This document shows positions 17,990 to 26,640 of a DNA stretch of 64,000 nt, piece after piece. Source of the stretch: Bacteroides sp. (GTDB lineage: Bacteria; Bacteroidota; Bacteroidia; Bacteroidales; Muribaculaceae); contig JAAVCF010000007.1 in NCBI GenBank assembly GCA_014802445.1, positions 1 through 64,000 of the forward strand, in the 5' to 3' direction. The translations under genes were made by a program, and so were the position numbers. The first letter of the stretch is position 1. Each line of letters starts with the position of its first letter. The notes under the pieces are model-generated. The model made no database searches. It was not told the origin of the DNA and worked only from the letters and a program-made list of their open reading frames with translations.

Positions 17990-18023
17990 GAAAGCGGAGT
18001 GCCCGGTCGGGCGCTCCGCTTTC
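17990..18023. terminator. Strong hairpin between convergent fabF and the repeat-protein gene
   Basis: GAAAGCGGAG (17990-17999) and CTCCGCTTTC (18014-18023) form a perfect 10-bp stem, extended inside by GCCCG/GGGCG. It lacks a long T-run but sits between two convergent genes and probably ends both transcripts. Confidence 0.65.
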
Positions 18024-18062
18024 GTCGATATTGTGGTTATGTATGCTGCTCGTGGTTGAGAG

Positions 18063-18734
18063 TCAGAATTTTTCCTTTACTTTGTTAAATGTGTTCACCA
18101 CGCCGTCCTTGGCCTTGTCATAGGTCTTCACCGTGCCATCGGCCACCTTTTTCGACACTTTCACCGTGCCGTCCTTGGCCTTGCCGTAGGTCTTCACCGT
18201 ACCGTCGGCCACCTTTTTCGACACTTTTACCGTGCCGTCCTTAGCCTTGTTATAGGTGTTAACGGTGCCATCCTTGGCTTTCTCGAAAATATTCTCTGAC
18301 TTGGCCTCGGCTTCCTTGGCGTCCTTGCTCACGGTGCTCTTGGCCTTGTCATAGGTCTTCGCCGTGCCGTCGGCCACCTTCTTCGACTCCTTGATCGTGG
18401 CATCCTTGGCCTTGTCGTAGGTCTTCACCGTGCCGTCGGCCACCTTTTTCGATGTCTTCACCGTGCCGTCCTTGGCCTTGTTATAGGTGTCAACGGTGCC
18501 ATCCTTGGCTTTCTCGAAAATATTCTCTGACTTGGCCTCGGCTTTCCTGGCATCCTTTTTTACGGTGGCTTTGGCCTTGCGGTATTTCTTTGCTGACTTG
18601 TCGCGCACCTTCTCCACTGATTTCTCCGCCTTCTCTACGCGGGTCTCGGTGTCAGTTTTCGCGGCGGCTGAAGCGCTCATTGTTCCGAGCGATATGACGG
18701 CGGCTGCGGCCATCACGATAATCATCTTTTTCAT
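18063..18734 (-). CDS. Secreted LEA-like protein of tandem 11-residue repeats
   Basis: A 223-residue protein with a signal peptide cleaved near residue 23 (SASA). The mature part is made almost entirely of 11-residue units. From residue 53 to 217 there are 15 uninterrupted units, many of the form KAKDGTVKTYN or KVADGTVKTYD, then a partial KVKEKF; the register can be traced back to residue 31. Two units read KAEAKSENIFE and EAEAKSENIFE. Lys- and Ala-rich 11-mers are the hallmark of group-3 LEA proteins, which are disordered in solution and fold into amphipathic helices on drying or at membranes. The function here (envelope stabiliser, nucleoid-like or membrane-coating role) is inference. DNA-level repetition suggests growth by unequal exchange. 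Confidence 0.8.
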   Translation of the reverse strand: MKKMIIVMAAAAVISLGTMSASAAAKTDTETRVEKAEKSVEKVRDKSAKKYRKAKATVKKDARKAEAKSENIFEKAKDGTVDTYNKAKDGTVKTSKKVADGTVKTYDKAKDATIKESKKVADGTAKTYDKAKSTVSKDAKEAEAKSENIFEKAKDGTVNTYNKAKDGTVKVSKKVADGTVKTYGKAKDGTVKVSKKVADGTVKTYDKAKDGVVNTFNKVKEKF

Positions 18735-18904
18735 AATCGGCGGATTTTAAGTTGTTAATATTACTGTTTGAAATTATAACCTGCTGTATTGCTTAAAGGT
18801 TGGTGAAAATGCGTTAAGCAAGGTTAATTTGACGGTGTGTTGTCATTTTTGGTGTCTCAAATTGTCCTCATGGTATTAAAAGGTGGGACTTTGTTCCATA
18901 TTTG

Positions 18905-18935
18905 TTGAATAGTAGGATAAATTTCCGTATTTTTG
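18905..18935 (+). promoter_or_regulatory. Promoter of the DUF4493 lipoprotein operon
   Basis: TTG (18905-18907), a 20-base spacer and TATTTTTG (18928-18935) match the consensus, leaving a leader of about 75 bases before the ATG at 19016. Confidence 0.7.
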
Positions 18936-19015
18936 TCCCAATATAGTGCAAAAAAAAATGGCAGTATTTTCCCGCCTCGGGATTCTCTGCTTCGAAATTA
19001 ACCAATCATATCTAT

Positions 19016-21616
19016 ATGAGACATTTGTTATTGACCGGTCTCGGATGCGTTGCTGCTCTCCTCACGGCTTGTAGTGATGACCCCGGGTTCTCGGCCACTG
19101 AAAGGGGTTCTGTCAAACTGACCCTTGACGTGGATCGAAGTGTCATGTCGGCTCAGCCCTCAAGGTCATCTCTTGATGACATTTGCGCGAGCATTTCGCC
19201 GGATGACTTCACCGTTAGTATCACCGGCGAGGACGGCGAAACCAAGGAATGGCCTTTTGCCTCCTTTGATGGACAAAACATCCCCATCGGCTCCGTTACC
19301 GTGGCCGCTCGTTATGGCGAGCCCGGACGCGAAGGCTTCGACGCTGCCTGCTTCTATGGCGAGCAGACCGTGAAAGTGCTCACTGACCAAACCACTGAAG
19401 TGGCCATCACGGCATCTCTGGCCAACGCCGCTGTCCGCGTGGACTACACCGATGCCTTCCGCCGCTACATGACCGACTATTCCGCTTCGGTGCGAACCGA
19501 GGGCTCGGCCGAGGGCCATGACTATCCCTCAAGTGTCACTGACTCTGACCTCTTCATCAACCCCGGCGATGGCTCGCTCTATGTGACCTTCACCACCATC
19601 CAGGGGCAGAGCGCAACCCTTAAAGCTGCCGAATTCACCGCCGAGGCGCGCCACCGCTACATCATCACCGTAGATGTCAACGAAGGCGAAATCGGCATGC
19701 CCGTCCTCTCTGTTGACTTTGATGACCAGACTGTGGCGGAAACCCGCGAGTTTGTCCTCTCTGATGAGCTCTTCAATGCCGCAGCCCCTGAGGTGACTCC
19801 CGCCACCACTGATGTCACCGTAATCGAAGGTTTCGAGCCCGCATCTCCCGCCAAGGTCAACATCGTGGCCGAGGGACGTCTCGCTGCCGTAACCCTCGTC
19901 ACCGAGAGTGACTATCTCCTGGCCAACGGCTGGCCCGCAGAAATCAATCTCCTCAAGGCCGGGGCCGACATGCAGCAGCTCCTCCGCAGCATGGGCCTCC
20001 AGGCTGTGGGCATCTGGACCAAACCTGACAAGCTGGCCGCCCTTGACTTCTCAAAGGTCATCGCCTCGATTGGCAGCGCAGTCAATAATTCCACCACCTT
20101 CCGCATTGAGGTGGAGGACGCTTACGGCAAGATTAGCTCCCCCGCAGGCATCATCAATGTGACGGTGGAACCCGTTGAGTTCGCCATCACCGGCCACGAC
20201 CTCTGCATGGCAGGCGACGACACTGTCACTCTAACCGTGGCTTTCAACGGTGCCGACATCAATTCCACCCGCTTTGAGGTGTTCCATTCCGGCTCAGGCG
20301 TCTGGGACGAGGTGACTCCCGTCTCCGTCGCCCCCGTGTCGCGTGCCGAGCTCCCCGCGTTCACCGTGGTGCTCCCCCTCTCTGACCTCACCGGTGATGT
20401 CAAGGTGCGCGCCACTGCCGGTTCGCTCCCCCCGGTCACTTACACCGTGCCCCGTACCGTGCCTGACTTCACTGTCAGCGTGACCGAGAATAACACTTTC
20501 GCTCATTATGCCATCATCGATGTGGCTTGTGACGATGTTGCTCCCGCAAGCGTCATCAAGATGCTCAAGTTTAGCGTGGCCGATGCCTCCGGCGCTGCCG
20601 TCACCGGCCTCTCGGCCGTCAAGGTGGCCGACTCGCAGGTAAAGCTCTCAGGCCTTCCCGCCGGAGCTGCCCTGACCATCAAGGGCACCCTCGCCGGAAA
20701 GGAGTCAACCGCCTCTGCCACCACTGAGGTTGAAGCCCCCATTCCTAACGGCGACTTCGAGACCCTCGTTCCCACTGTAAATTTTAATAGCTTAAATCAG
20801 GGCGGACGTTGGAAAGAATCATTTGTTAGCTCCTATAAGCAGACCACGAGCGCCATTCAGATTCAGGAGCCTGCCGGTTGGGCTTCTGTCAATGAAAAGA
20901 CTGCGTCCACCTCTCATGCCAGGCAGAACACGTGGTTCGTTGTCCCCTCCACGGTTAACACCACTCTATCGTGGCTCTCTACTGTTCCCAAGAGCGCCGT
21001 AGGTACTAATGGAGGCACTGACACCCCCGAAGCTTTCAAATATCTCACTGCTCAGAGTGGTGCCAATGCCATGGTGCTCCGAAACGTGGCTTGGGATGCT
21101 GCTGGTGTCCTTCCTGCCGACAAGTCTTACACTGCTGCCAGTGCCGATCAATATTGCAACCCCAATGTGCCCAACATCGCCAATCGTTCGGCCGGCAAGC
21201 TCTTCCTCGGCTCATATGCTTTCGATGGCTCCACCGAGACCTATAACGAAGGTGTGGGCTTCACCTCGCGCCCTTCGTCGCTCTCGGGCTACTATAAGTT
21301 TGAGCGTGACGCCGCTGACCCTGATGAAACCGGCATGGTCACCGTTCAGGTGCTCTCCGGCAACACTGTGATTGCCCAGGCTACCAAGATGCTTGAGCCC
21401 GCTGAGGATTACACTCCCTTCTCCCTCCCTCTCACCTATGCGGCCGCCGCACCCAAGGCCACTTCGGTCCGCGTGATGTTTGCGTCATCCAATCATGCAT
21501 CTAACAGCATGGCCGATGAAACCGCTAATGTCAAGACCTCTACCCGCGTTAACCGTTACGAGGCTTATTCCATTGGTGCTGCCCTGACTGTTGACAATCT
21601 CTCATTCAATTATTAA
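19016..21616 (+). CDS. DUF4493/PCMD surface lipoprotein (first of three)
   Basis: An 866-residue lipoprotein with a lipobox at LLTAC (Cys19) followed by SDDP, the acidic start typical of Bacteroidetes lipoproteins exported to the cell surface. The N-terminal part (about 30-240) is a DUF4493 domain with the order 'sets x to y' strands, WPFASFDG, FYGEQTVKV and RHRYIITVDV. Ig-like domains fill the middle (about 260-580). The C-terminal part (from PNGDFETL, about 585) is a PCMD-type putative carbohydrate-metabolism domain. It heads a three-gene operon; the next gene starts 15 bases after its stop. A role in glycan binding or cell-surface adhesion is inferred from domain type only. Confidence 0.85.
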   Translation: MRHLLLTGLGCVAALLTACSDDPGFSATERGSVKLTLDVDRSVMSAQPSRSSLDDICASISPDDFTVSITGEDGETKEWPFASFDGQNIPIGSVTVAARYGEPGREGFDAACFYGEQTVKVLTDQTTEVAITASLANAAVRVDYTDAFRRYMTDYSASVRTEGSAEGHDYPSSVTDSDLFINPGDGSLYVTFTTIQGQSATLKAAEFTAEARHRYIITVDVNEGEIGMPVLSVDFDDQTVAETREFVLSDELFNAAAPEVTPATTDVTVIEGFEPASPAKVNIVAEGRLAAVTLVTESDYLLANGWPAEINLLKAGADMQQLLRSMGLQAVGIWTKPDKLAALDFSKVIASIGSAVNNSTTFRIEVEDAYGKISSPAGIINVTVEPVEFAITGHDLCMAGDDTVTLTVAFNGADINSTRFEVFHSGSGVWDEVTPVSVAPVSRAELPAFTVVLPLSDLTGDVKVRATAGSLPPVTYTVPRTVPDFTVSVTENNTFAHYAIIDVACDDVAPASVIKMLKFSVADASGAAVTGLSAVKVADSQVKLSGLPAGAALTIKGTLAGKESTASATTEVEAPIPNGDFETLVPTVNFNSLNQGGRWKESFVSSYKQTTSAIQIQEPAGWASVNEKTASTSHARQNTWFVVPSTVNTTLSWLSTVPKSAVGTNGGTDTPEAFKYLTAQSGANAMVLRNVAWDAAGVLPADKSYTAASADQYCNPNVPNIANRSAGKLFLGSYAFDGSTETYNEGVGFTSRPSSLSGYYKFERDAADPDETGMVTVQVLSGNTVIAQATKMLEPAEDYTPFSLPLTYAAAAPKATSVRVMFASSNHASNSMADETANVKTSTRVNRYEAYSIGAALTVDNLSFNY

Positions 21617-21631
21617 TTCCGATTACCATCA

Positions 21632-22939
21632 ATGAAAACCAAAATATTTTCTTTCCTGGCCTTTGCGGGACTTCTGGCAACCTCTTGCTCGGACAATCCT
21701 GACTATCCCGTTGACTCGGCCAAGGACTTCGGTCAGGTGAGCCTCTCTGACTTAGGGGTGGATGTGGACGATGCCGAGATTGTTATCTCTCGTGCCGACG
21801 TCGAAACCTCTGACTATATCGTCAAAATCGTTAACGCCGACGGTGAGGAGGCTTATTCAGCTCCCTTTGCCGATTGCCGTGACGCTGTGATCACTCTCCC
21901 CGTGGCCGACGGCTACACCGTTCAGGTCCATAGCCACAATGTGGAGAATGCCGCCTGGAACGCCCCTTATTATTATGGAGAAAAGTCCTTTGACGTTAAG
22001 AAGAACGAAATCACCTCTGTGGGCACTGTCAATTGCTCGTTCTCTAACATCCGCGTCAGCGTGCGCTATTCTGATGAGCTTATGGCCATGCTTGATGGCG
22101 ACGCCGCTGTAACCGTCAAGTGCAGCGAAACCGGTTCGTCGCTCACCTTCGGTCAGAGCGAGTCACGCTCGGGCTATTTCCGCGCTCTCGAGGGCAGCAC
22201 CACTCTCGGCGCCGAGTTCAGCGGTATGATTAACGGTCAGCTCTACACTCTTACAAAGGGCCTCAGCGATGTCAAGGCCGGTCAGCACCGCATTGTCACC
22301 TTCTCTGTCCGCTCAGGCGGCGACATCCCCATTGAGGCCGGTAATGTCCAGCTCGGTGGCGAGGGTGAAGGCGTGAAGCTCGCCGATGGTCTCTGGCTCG
22401 TGGCCGCCGTGGTCACCGAGGATATCCACGGCAATGTTACAGTGGGCGAAGAGGGTGATTCTTCAGCTCAGCGTCCCGGCAAGGAGGAGGATCAGGAACC
22501 CGTCACTCCCGTTGACCCCGAGAAGCCTGTTGATCCCGTAGCCGGTATCACCATCCAGGCGGTTGCTCCCCTTGACCTTGACAAGCAGAATCCCACAAAC
22601 CTCTCGCAGTATATTGTCCGCATCCATGCTGACAATGGTATCTACAACCTCGAGATTACCATCTCCACCGACAGCGATGAATTCCGCCCTGCTCTGGAGG
22701 AGATGCTCCCCACTCAGTTTGACATGGCACACCCCGGAGCCCTTGAAAGCACGCTCCGTGATGACCTTGGCTTTGCAGTGGGTGATGAGGTGCTGGGTCA
22801 CACAGATGTTGACTTCGTGGTTGACCCCTTCCTCATCTCTCTGCTGGCTGGATATCCCGGTGTTCACACCTTTACCATCTCGGTGACTGATAAGGAGGGT
22901 GGCGTTCCCGTGGTCAAAGAACTCATAATTAAAGCTTAA
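21632..22939 (+). CDS. DUF4493 surface lipoprotein (second of three)
   Basis: A 435-residue lipoprotein with a lipobox at LLATSC (Cys19), then SDNPDYP. The DUF4493 domain covers roughly 35-235 (APYYYGEKSFDVKKNEI, RHIVTFSVR-like strand). A Pro/Glu-rich linker (about 280-300) leads to one extra domain of about 135 residues. Unlike the two flanking genes it has no PCMD domain. It lies 8 bases ahead of the third gene and is clearly a diverged paralogue of it. Confidence 0.85.
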   Translation: MKTKIFSFLAFAGLLATSCSDNPDYPVDSAKDFGQVSLSDLGVDVDDAEIVISRADVETSDYIVKIVNADGEEAYSAPFADCRDAVITLPVADGYTVQVHSHNVENAAWNAPYYYGEKSFDVKKNEITSVGTVNCSFSNIRVSVRYSDELMAMLDGDAAVTVKCSETGSSLTFGQSESRSGYFRALEGSTTLGAEFSGMINGQLYTLTKGLSDVKAGQHRIVTFSVRSGGDIPIEAGNVQLGGEGEGVKLADGLWLVAAVVTEDIHGNVTVGEEGDSSAQRPGKEEDQEPVTPVDPEKPVDPVAGITIQAVAPLDLDKQNPTNLSQYIVRIHADNGIYNLEITISTDSDEFRPALEEMLPTQFDMAHPGALESTLRDDLGFAVGDEVLGHTDVDFVVDPFLISLLAGYPGVHTFTISVTDKEGGVPVVKELIIKA

Positions 22940-22947
22940 CATCACTC

Positions 22948-25140
22948 ATGACGATGAATAAATCAATCATTTTTATTGCTCCGGCACTGCTCGCGGCTTC
23001 GTCAGTGATGATGCTCTCGGGCTGCTCTTCTGAGGAGCTTTCTCTCGGTCAGGGCGATGGTGCCATCACCGTCCGCGCCGCTCTGTCGTCCGACGTGAAG
23101 GTGGTGTCGCGCGCCGATGCCGATGATCTTCGCGCCCTCTATGGCGAGAGCCTCCAGCTTTGGCTCACAAAGCCCGGCTCGGGCCCCGTGCGCCGCTATG
23201 AAGGCATTGACAATGTCCCCGTTGACCCCGTGGTCCTCCCTTCGGGCGCTTATGTGGCCGAGGCTTGGGCCGGCGATTCGGTGTCAGCTTCTTTTGACTC
23301 AAAGTATTTCAAGGGCTTCGAACCTTTTGATGTCACAGCCGGTTCCACCACTCCTGTCAGCATCACTCTGCGCATTGCCAACGTGGTGGTGTCGGTCGAC
23401 GTTGACGAGAGCGTTGACAATGTTATTCGTGAGGGGTTCACTCTCACTGCCGGCCATTCGCGCGGCGAGCTCACCTTTGAGGGCCGCGATGAGCGTAAGG
23501 GCTATTTCATGATGCCTTCTTCTGACACTGACCTGACGCTCACTTTCGACGGTCAGACTCTTGACGGCAAGGACTACACTCAAACCGAGACCATAGCCAA
23601 TGCCGCTCCCACCACTGAATACGTTATCCACATCAAGCACAATCCCAAGTCGGAAAATGGCATTGGCGGTGCTTTTCTCGACATTACTGTTGATGCCACC
23701 GAGATTGAGGTCAATGATGAGTTTGTGCTCACTCTGGCCCCTGACATCCGCGGCATGGGCTTTGACATTGCCCAGCCTCAGCTCACTGAGGAGGGCAAGG
23801 GAATCCGCCGCTCGGTCTATATCTCGGCCGCTGATGAGCTCTCCTCGCTCATCCTTGACAGTGAGGCGCTCACTTCTGTGATAGGTCGCCGCAGTGTGGA
23901 CCTCGTTAATGCCGCGGATGATTCTTATGAGCAGCTCCTCAATCAGAGCGGCATCACCGTGCAGCGTGTGGTCACTGACGGTGTCCTCACAGCCATGCGT
24001 GTGAGCTTTGAGGAGGAGTATGTGGCCGCTCTCCCTGAGGGTGTGTTCACCTATCGCTTTGCAGCTGCCGATGGCGAGCTCAAGTCAGAGGCTGCTCTGA
24101 CAATTGAGGTCTCTAACGCTCCCGTGGCTATGAACCCCGTCAATGAGACCGAGGTGGACTACACTTCAGCGGTGCTCCGCGCCACAATCCTCAAGGATGA
24201 CATGTCGCGCGCCGGGGGCAATGGTTTCCGCTATCGCGCCGTGGGTGAAAGCGCTTGGACGTTTGTGGAAGGTGTGGTGGCTGACGGTGAGATGACCGCC
24301 ACTGTCACCGGTCTTAAGAACGCCACAGTTTATGAGGCCACTGCAATCTACAACACCTACGAAACCGACCCCGTGACATTCACAACCAAGGCTTATCCCC
24401 AGCTCCCCAACGCAAGCTTCGAGGACTTCACCGACGCCACCCCCATGCTCTTCTACAGTGGCGATGAGTCCAACATGTTCTGGGATTCGGGCAACCACGG
24501 CTCAAAAACAATGGGTAAGAATGTCACTGAGGTTGACAAGACCATCAAGCATTCCGGAAAGCAGTCGGTCAAACTCATGTCGCAGTTTGTCGGCATGGGC
24601 TCGCTGGGCAAATTTGCTGCCGGCAACATCTTTGTCGGTAAGTATCTCAAAACTGACGGCACCGATGGTGAGCTTGGCTGGGGCCGTGAGTTCAATTTCA
24701 TTGCACGTCCCAAGGCCATCAGAGTCTATGCCAAGTACACTCCCGGCGCTTGCCAGTCAAACGTTGTGAGCAAGGCATATAAGAATCCCGAAGGCTGGAC
24801 TGCCGGAACAATGGACCAGGGCATTATCTATGCGGCTCTGATGTCAGATGACACCGTGGACTACTCTGATGGCTCTCAATGGTCATGCGTGGTAAAAACG
24901 AAGTCAAGTCAGCTCTTTGATTCGCAGGCTGCGAATGTGGTGGCCTATGGTCAGCGCATTTTCACGGAGGCAACTCCTGAGGAGGGTCTGATGCAGATTG
25001 ACATCCCTCTTGACGATGTTCATGGTAATCTTGAACCCAAGCGCATTATCATCGTGGCATCGGCCAGCCGCTTTGGCGACTATTTCCTCGGTGGTCAGGG
25101 CTCCACTCTCTGGCTCGATGACTTTGAACTGATTTATTGA
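22948..25140 (+). CDS. DUF4493/PCMD surface lipoprotein (third of three)
   Basis: A 730-residue lipoprotein with a lipobox ending LSGC (Cys26) followed by SSEE. A start at residue 3 (MNKS) is equally possible. The DUF4493 domain (about 40-235) has FDSKYFKGFEPFDV and EYVIHIKHN. A middle section follows, with a fibronectin-III-like domain at about 390-475. The C-terminal PCMD domain starts at PNASFEDF (about 485) and ends with WLDDFELIY. It closes the operon; a strong terminator follows. Confidence 0.85.
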   Translation: MTMNKSIIFIAPALLAASSVMMLSGCSSEELSLGQGDGAITVRAALSSDVKVVSRADADDLRALYGESLQLWLTKPGSGPVRRYEGIDNVPVDPVVLPSGAYVAEAWAGDSVSASFDSKYFKGFEPFDVTAGSTTPVSITLRIANVVVSVDVDESVDNVIREGFTLTAGHSRGELTFEGRDERKGYFMMPSSDTDLTLTFDGQTLDGKDYTQTETIANAAPTTEYVIHIKHNPKSENGIGGAFLDITVDATEIEVNDEFVLTLAPDIRGMGFDIAQPQLTEEGKGIRRSVYISAADELSSLILDSEALTSVIGRRSVDLVNAADDSYEQLLNQSGITVQRVVTDGVLTAMRVSFEEEYVAALPEGVFTYRFAAADGELKSEAALTIEVSNAPVAMNPVNETEVDYTSAVLRATILKDDMSRAGGNGFRYRAVGESAWTFVEGVVADGEMTATVTGLKNATVYEATAIYNTYETDPVTFTTKAYPQLPNASFEDFTDATPMLFYSGDESNMFWDSGNHGSKTMGKNVTEVDKTIKHSGKQSVKLMSQFVGMGSLGKFAAGNIFVGKYLKTDGTDGELGWGREFNFIARPKAIRVYAKYTPGACQSNVVSKAYKNPEGWTAGTMDQGIIYAALMSDDTVDYSDGSQWSCVVKTKSSQLFDSQAANVVAYGQRIFTEATPEEGLMQIDIPLDDVHGNLEPKRIIIVASASRFGDYFLGGQGSTLWLDDFELIY

Positions 25141-25162
25141 TAGATTCAAATTCCGCTTTTCT

Positions 25163-25202
25163 GGAGCATCATCCCTTGCCGGGGTGGTGCTCCTTTTTTT
25201 TG
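25163..25202 (+). terminator. Terminator of the lipoprotein operon
   Basis: A 13-bp stem (GGAGCATCATCCC with GGGGTGGTGCTCC, two G-T pairs), a 5-base loop and a run of nine T directly after it. Confidence 0.9.
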
Positions 25203-25800
25203 GGTCAACTGCAAAACCCGGTTAATATGTTAAAAATGTGAGGGGCCCGCCATCGGTGTTTGCTTATATTTGGAAGCTTTAGCCAAAACCCCTCCGCGCC
25301 AAACGGGTCCGCAAAATGTAGGGGCGCCCGTTCGGGGCGCCCGCCCTCCGCGACAAACCCCCTCCGCGCCAAATGTCTTAACAACCACTTTTTTACATTG
25401 ACGAAGAACGAGTCGCGGAGCGACGACATCGTGTTTAACCCGGTCACGACCGTAGGGAGTGCCGGGACACAAACCAACACACTCAAAGAGTCGCGGAGCG
25501 ACGATGTTGTCACTCCACCAGTTTTTGTAAATTTTTTTTCACACAAAAAGCAGGATGTCCCTTTTTCCGCCAAACGCGGTCCTAACTTTGCATCGTCAAC
25601 CATCTGATTCCATTCATTCCAAATTCCTTCATATCGTTTTTTTTCTGATGATGGTTGGCAAAGTCCCAATGACTCGTCGCTGTCGCGACCGGCGAGCCGG
25701 CGGTGGGTGAAGCCCGGAGGCCTTTCTCCGTTCTCAAACCCTCAAAAAATCATTATCTCCCCTCGGAGAAAGGCCGAATGGCGAACCCCAAAAAATGTGA
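25203..25800. repeat. Repeat-rich intergenic region
   Basis: No convincing gene lies here. The 17-mer GAGTCGCGGAGCGACGA, itself palindromic around GTCGC-GGA-GCGAC, occurs at 25410-25426 and 25488-25504. A related reverse copy occurs near 25670-25690, and a partial one inside the truA terminator. CCTCCGCGCCAAA/CCTCCGCGACAAA recurs three times between about 25280 and 25375, and GGGCGCCCG-TTCG-GGGCGCCCG forms a hairpin there. A perfect 12-bp inverted repeat (25719-25730 with 25764-25775) frames another. These look like genome-dispersed palindromic repeats rather than coding sequence. Confidence 0.6.
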
Positions 25801-25836
25801 CAGGGGCATCCACTATTGAGTCGCGGATGCTCCCTG
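25788..25836 (-). terminator. Terminator of speA-truA
   Basis: Read on the minus strand, CAGGGAGCATCC pairs with GGATGCCCCTG and the stem is followed by a T-run at 25790-25795. It lies 50 bases past the truA stop. Confidence 0.75.
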
Positions 25837-25887
25837 TCCTGGTTCCGGTTATTATGGTATGGCGCGCTGGCGCAGCGCCTCAGCCTG

Positions 25888-26640
25888 TCATTCCGGGTAG
25901 GTGATGTCCCACAGGTAGAGGGCTTGCGGCGGCATCGAGGTGCCGGCGGCGCAGCGGTCTTTGGCTTGGATGATGCGGCGGAATTGTTCCTCGGTGATTT
26001 TCCCGCGCCCCACGTCAACGAGCGTCCCCACCACGGCGCGCACCATGTTGCGCAGAAAGCGGTCGGCGGTAATCACAAACACTCGGGCGTCCGCGTAGCC
26101 TTCCACCGTCACCCACTCGGCGCGGGTCACGCGGCAGATGTTGGTCTTCGTGTCGGTGTGGAGCTTGGAGAAGGATGTGAAGTCATCAGTCTCCAGGAGT
26201 ATTCTGGCCGCGCGGTTCATAGCATCGTAGTCAAGCGTGGGGGGCGCCGCCCAGGCCAGTGCATTGAAGAATGGCGAGCGGCGTGTCAGCGCATAGTAGT
26301 GATAGGTACGTGACGTGGCGCTGAAGCGTGCGTGCATGTCGTCGGCCACGGGCCACACACTCTCCACCACTATCGATGGTCCCGTGATGGCCCCCAGGGC
26401 GCGGGGCAGGGTGGTGGGGTTGAAGCTCACCGTGTCAGGCACATCGAAGTGGGCCACCATCATCCGGGCATTAACCCCGGTGTCGGTGCGCCCGGCTCCG
26501 GTTATGGCGGTAGGGTGGCGCAGAACTTTGCTCAGCGCATCCTCAAGGGCACTCTGAACGGTGGCCACTCCGCCCGGTTGGCTCTGCCAGCCGTGATAGG
26601 GAGCGCCGTTATAGCTCAGGCGCATGAACCATCGCCCCAT
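25888..26640 (-). CDS. truA: tRNA pseudouridine synthase TruA
   Basis: A 250-residue enzyme that forms pseudouridine 38-40 in the anticodon stem. The catalytic motif GAGRTDTGVNA (Asp about residue 52) and the early LSYNGAPYHGWQ are present. The start codon shares one base with the speA stop (TGATG), so the two genes form an operon, an unusual pairing with no obvious common function. Confidence 0.95.
   Translation of the reverse strand: MGRWFMRLSYNGAPYHGWQSQPGGVATVQSALEDALSKVLRHPTAITGAGRTDTGVNARMMVAHFDVPDTVSFNPTTLPRALGAITGPSIVVESVWPVADDMHARFSATSRTYHYYALTRRSPFFNALAWAAPPTLDYDAMNRAARILLETDDFTSFSKLHTDTKTNICRVTRAEWVTVEGYADARVFVITADRFLRNMVRAVVGTLVDVGRGKITEEQFRRIIQAKDRCAAGTSMPPQALYLWDITYPE

Noticed and set aside
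25401..25510. A possible CRISPR array from the repeated 17-mer
   Set aside because: Only two exact copies, a single spacer of 61 bases, palindromic repeat and no cas genes.
25205..25669. A 154-codon minus-strand ORF across the intergenic repeats
   Set aside because: The frame is made of palindromic repeats, has no domain, and its two halves share the repeat-derived SSLRDS phrase; it sits between two terminators.
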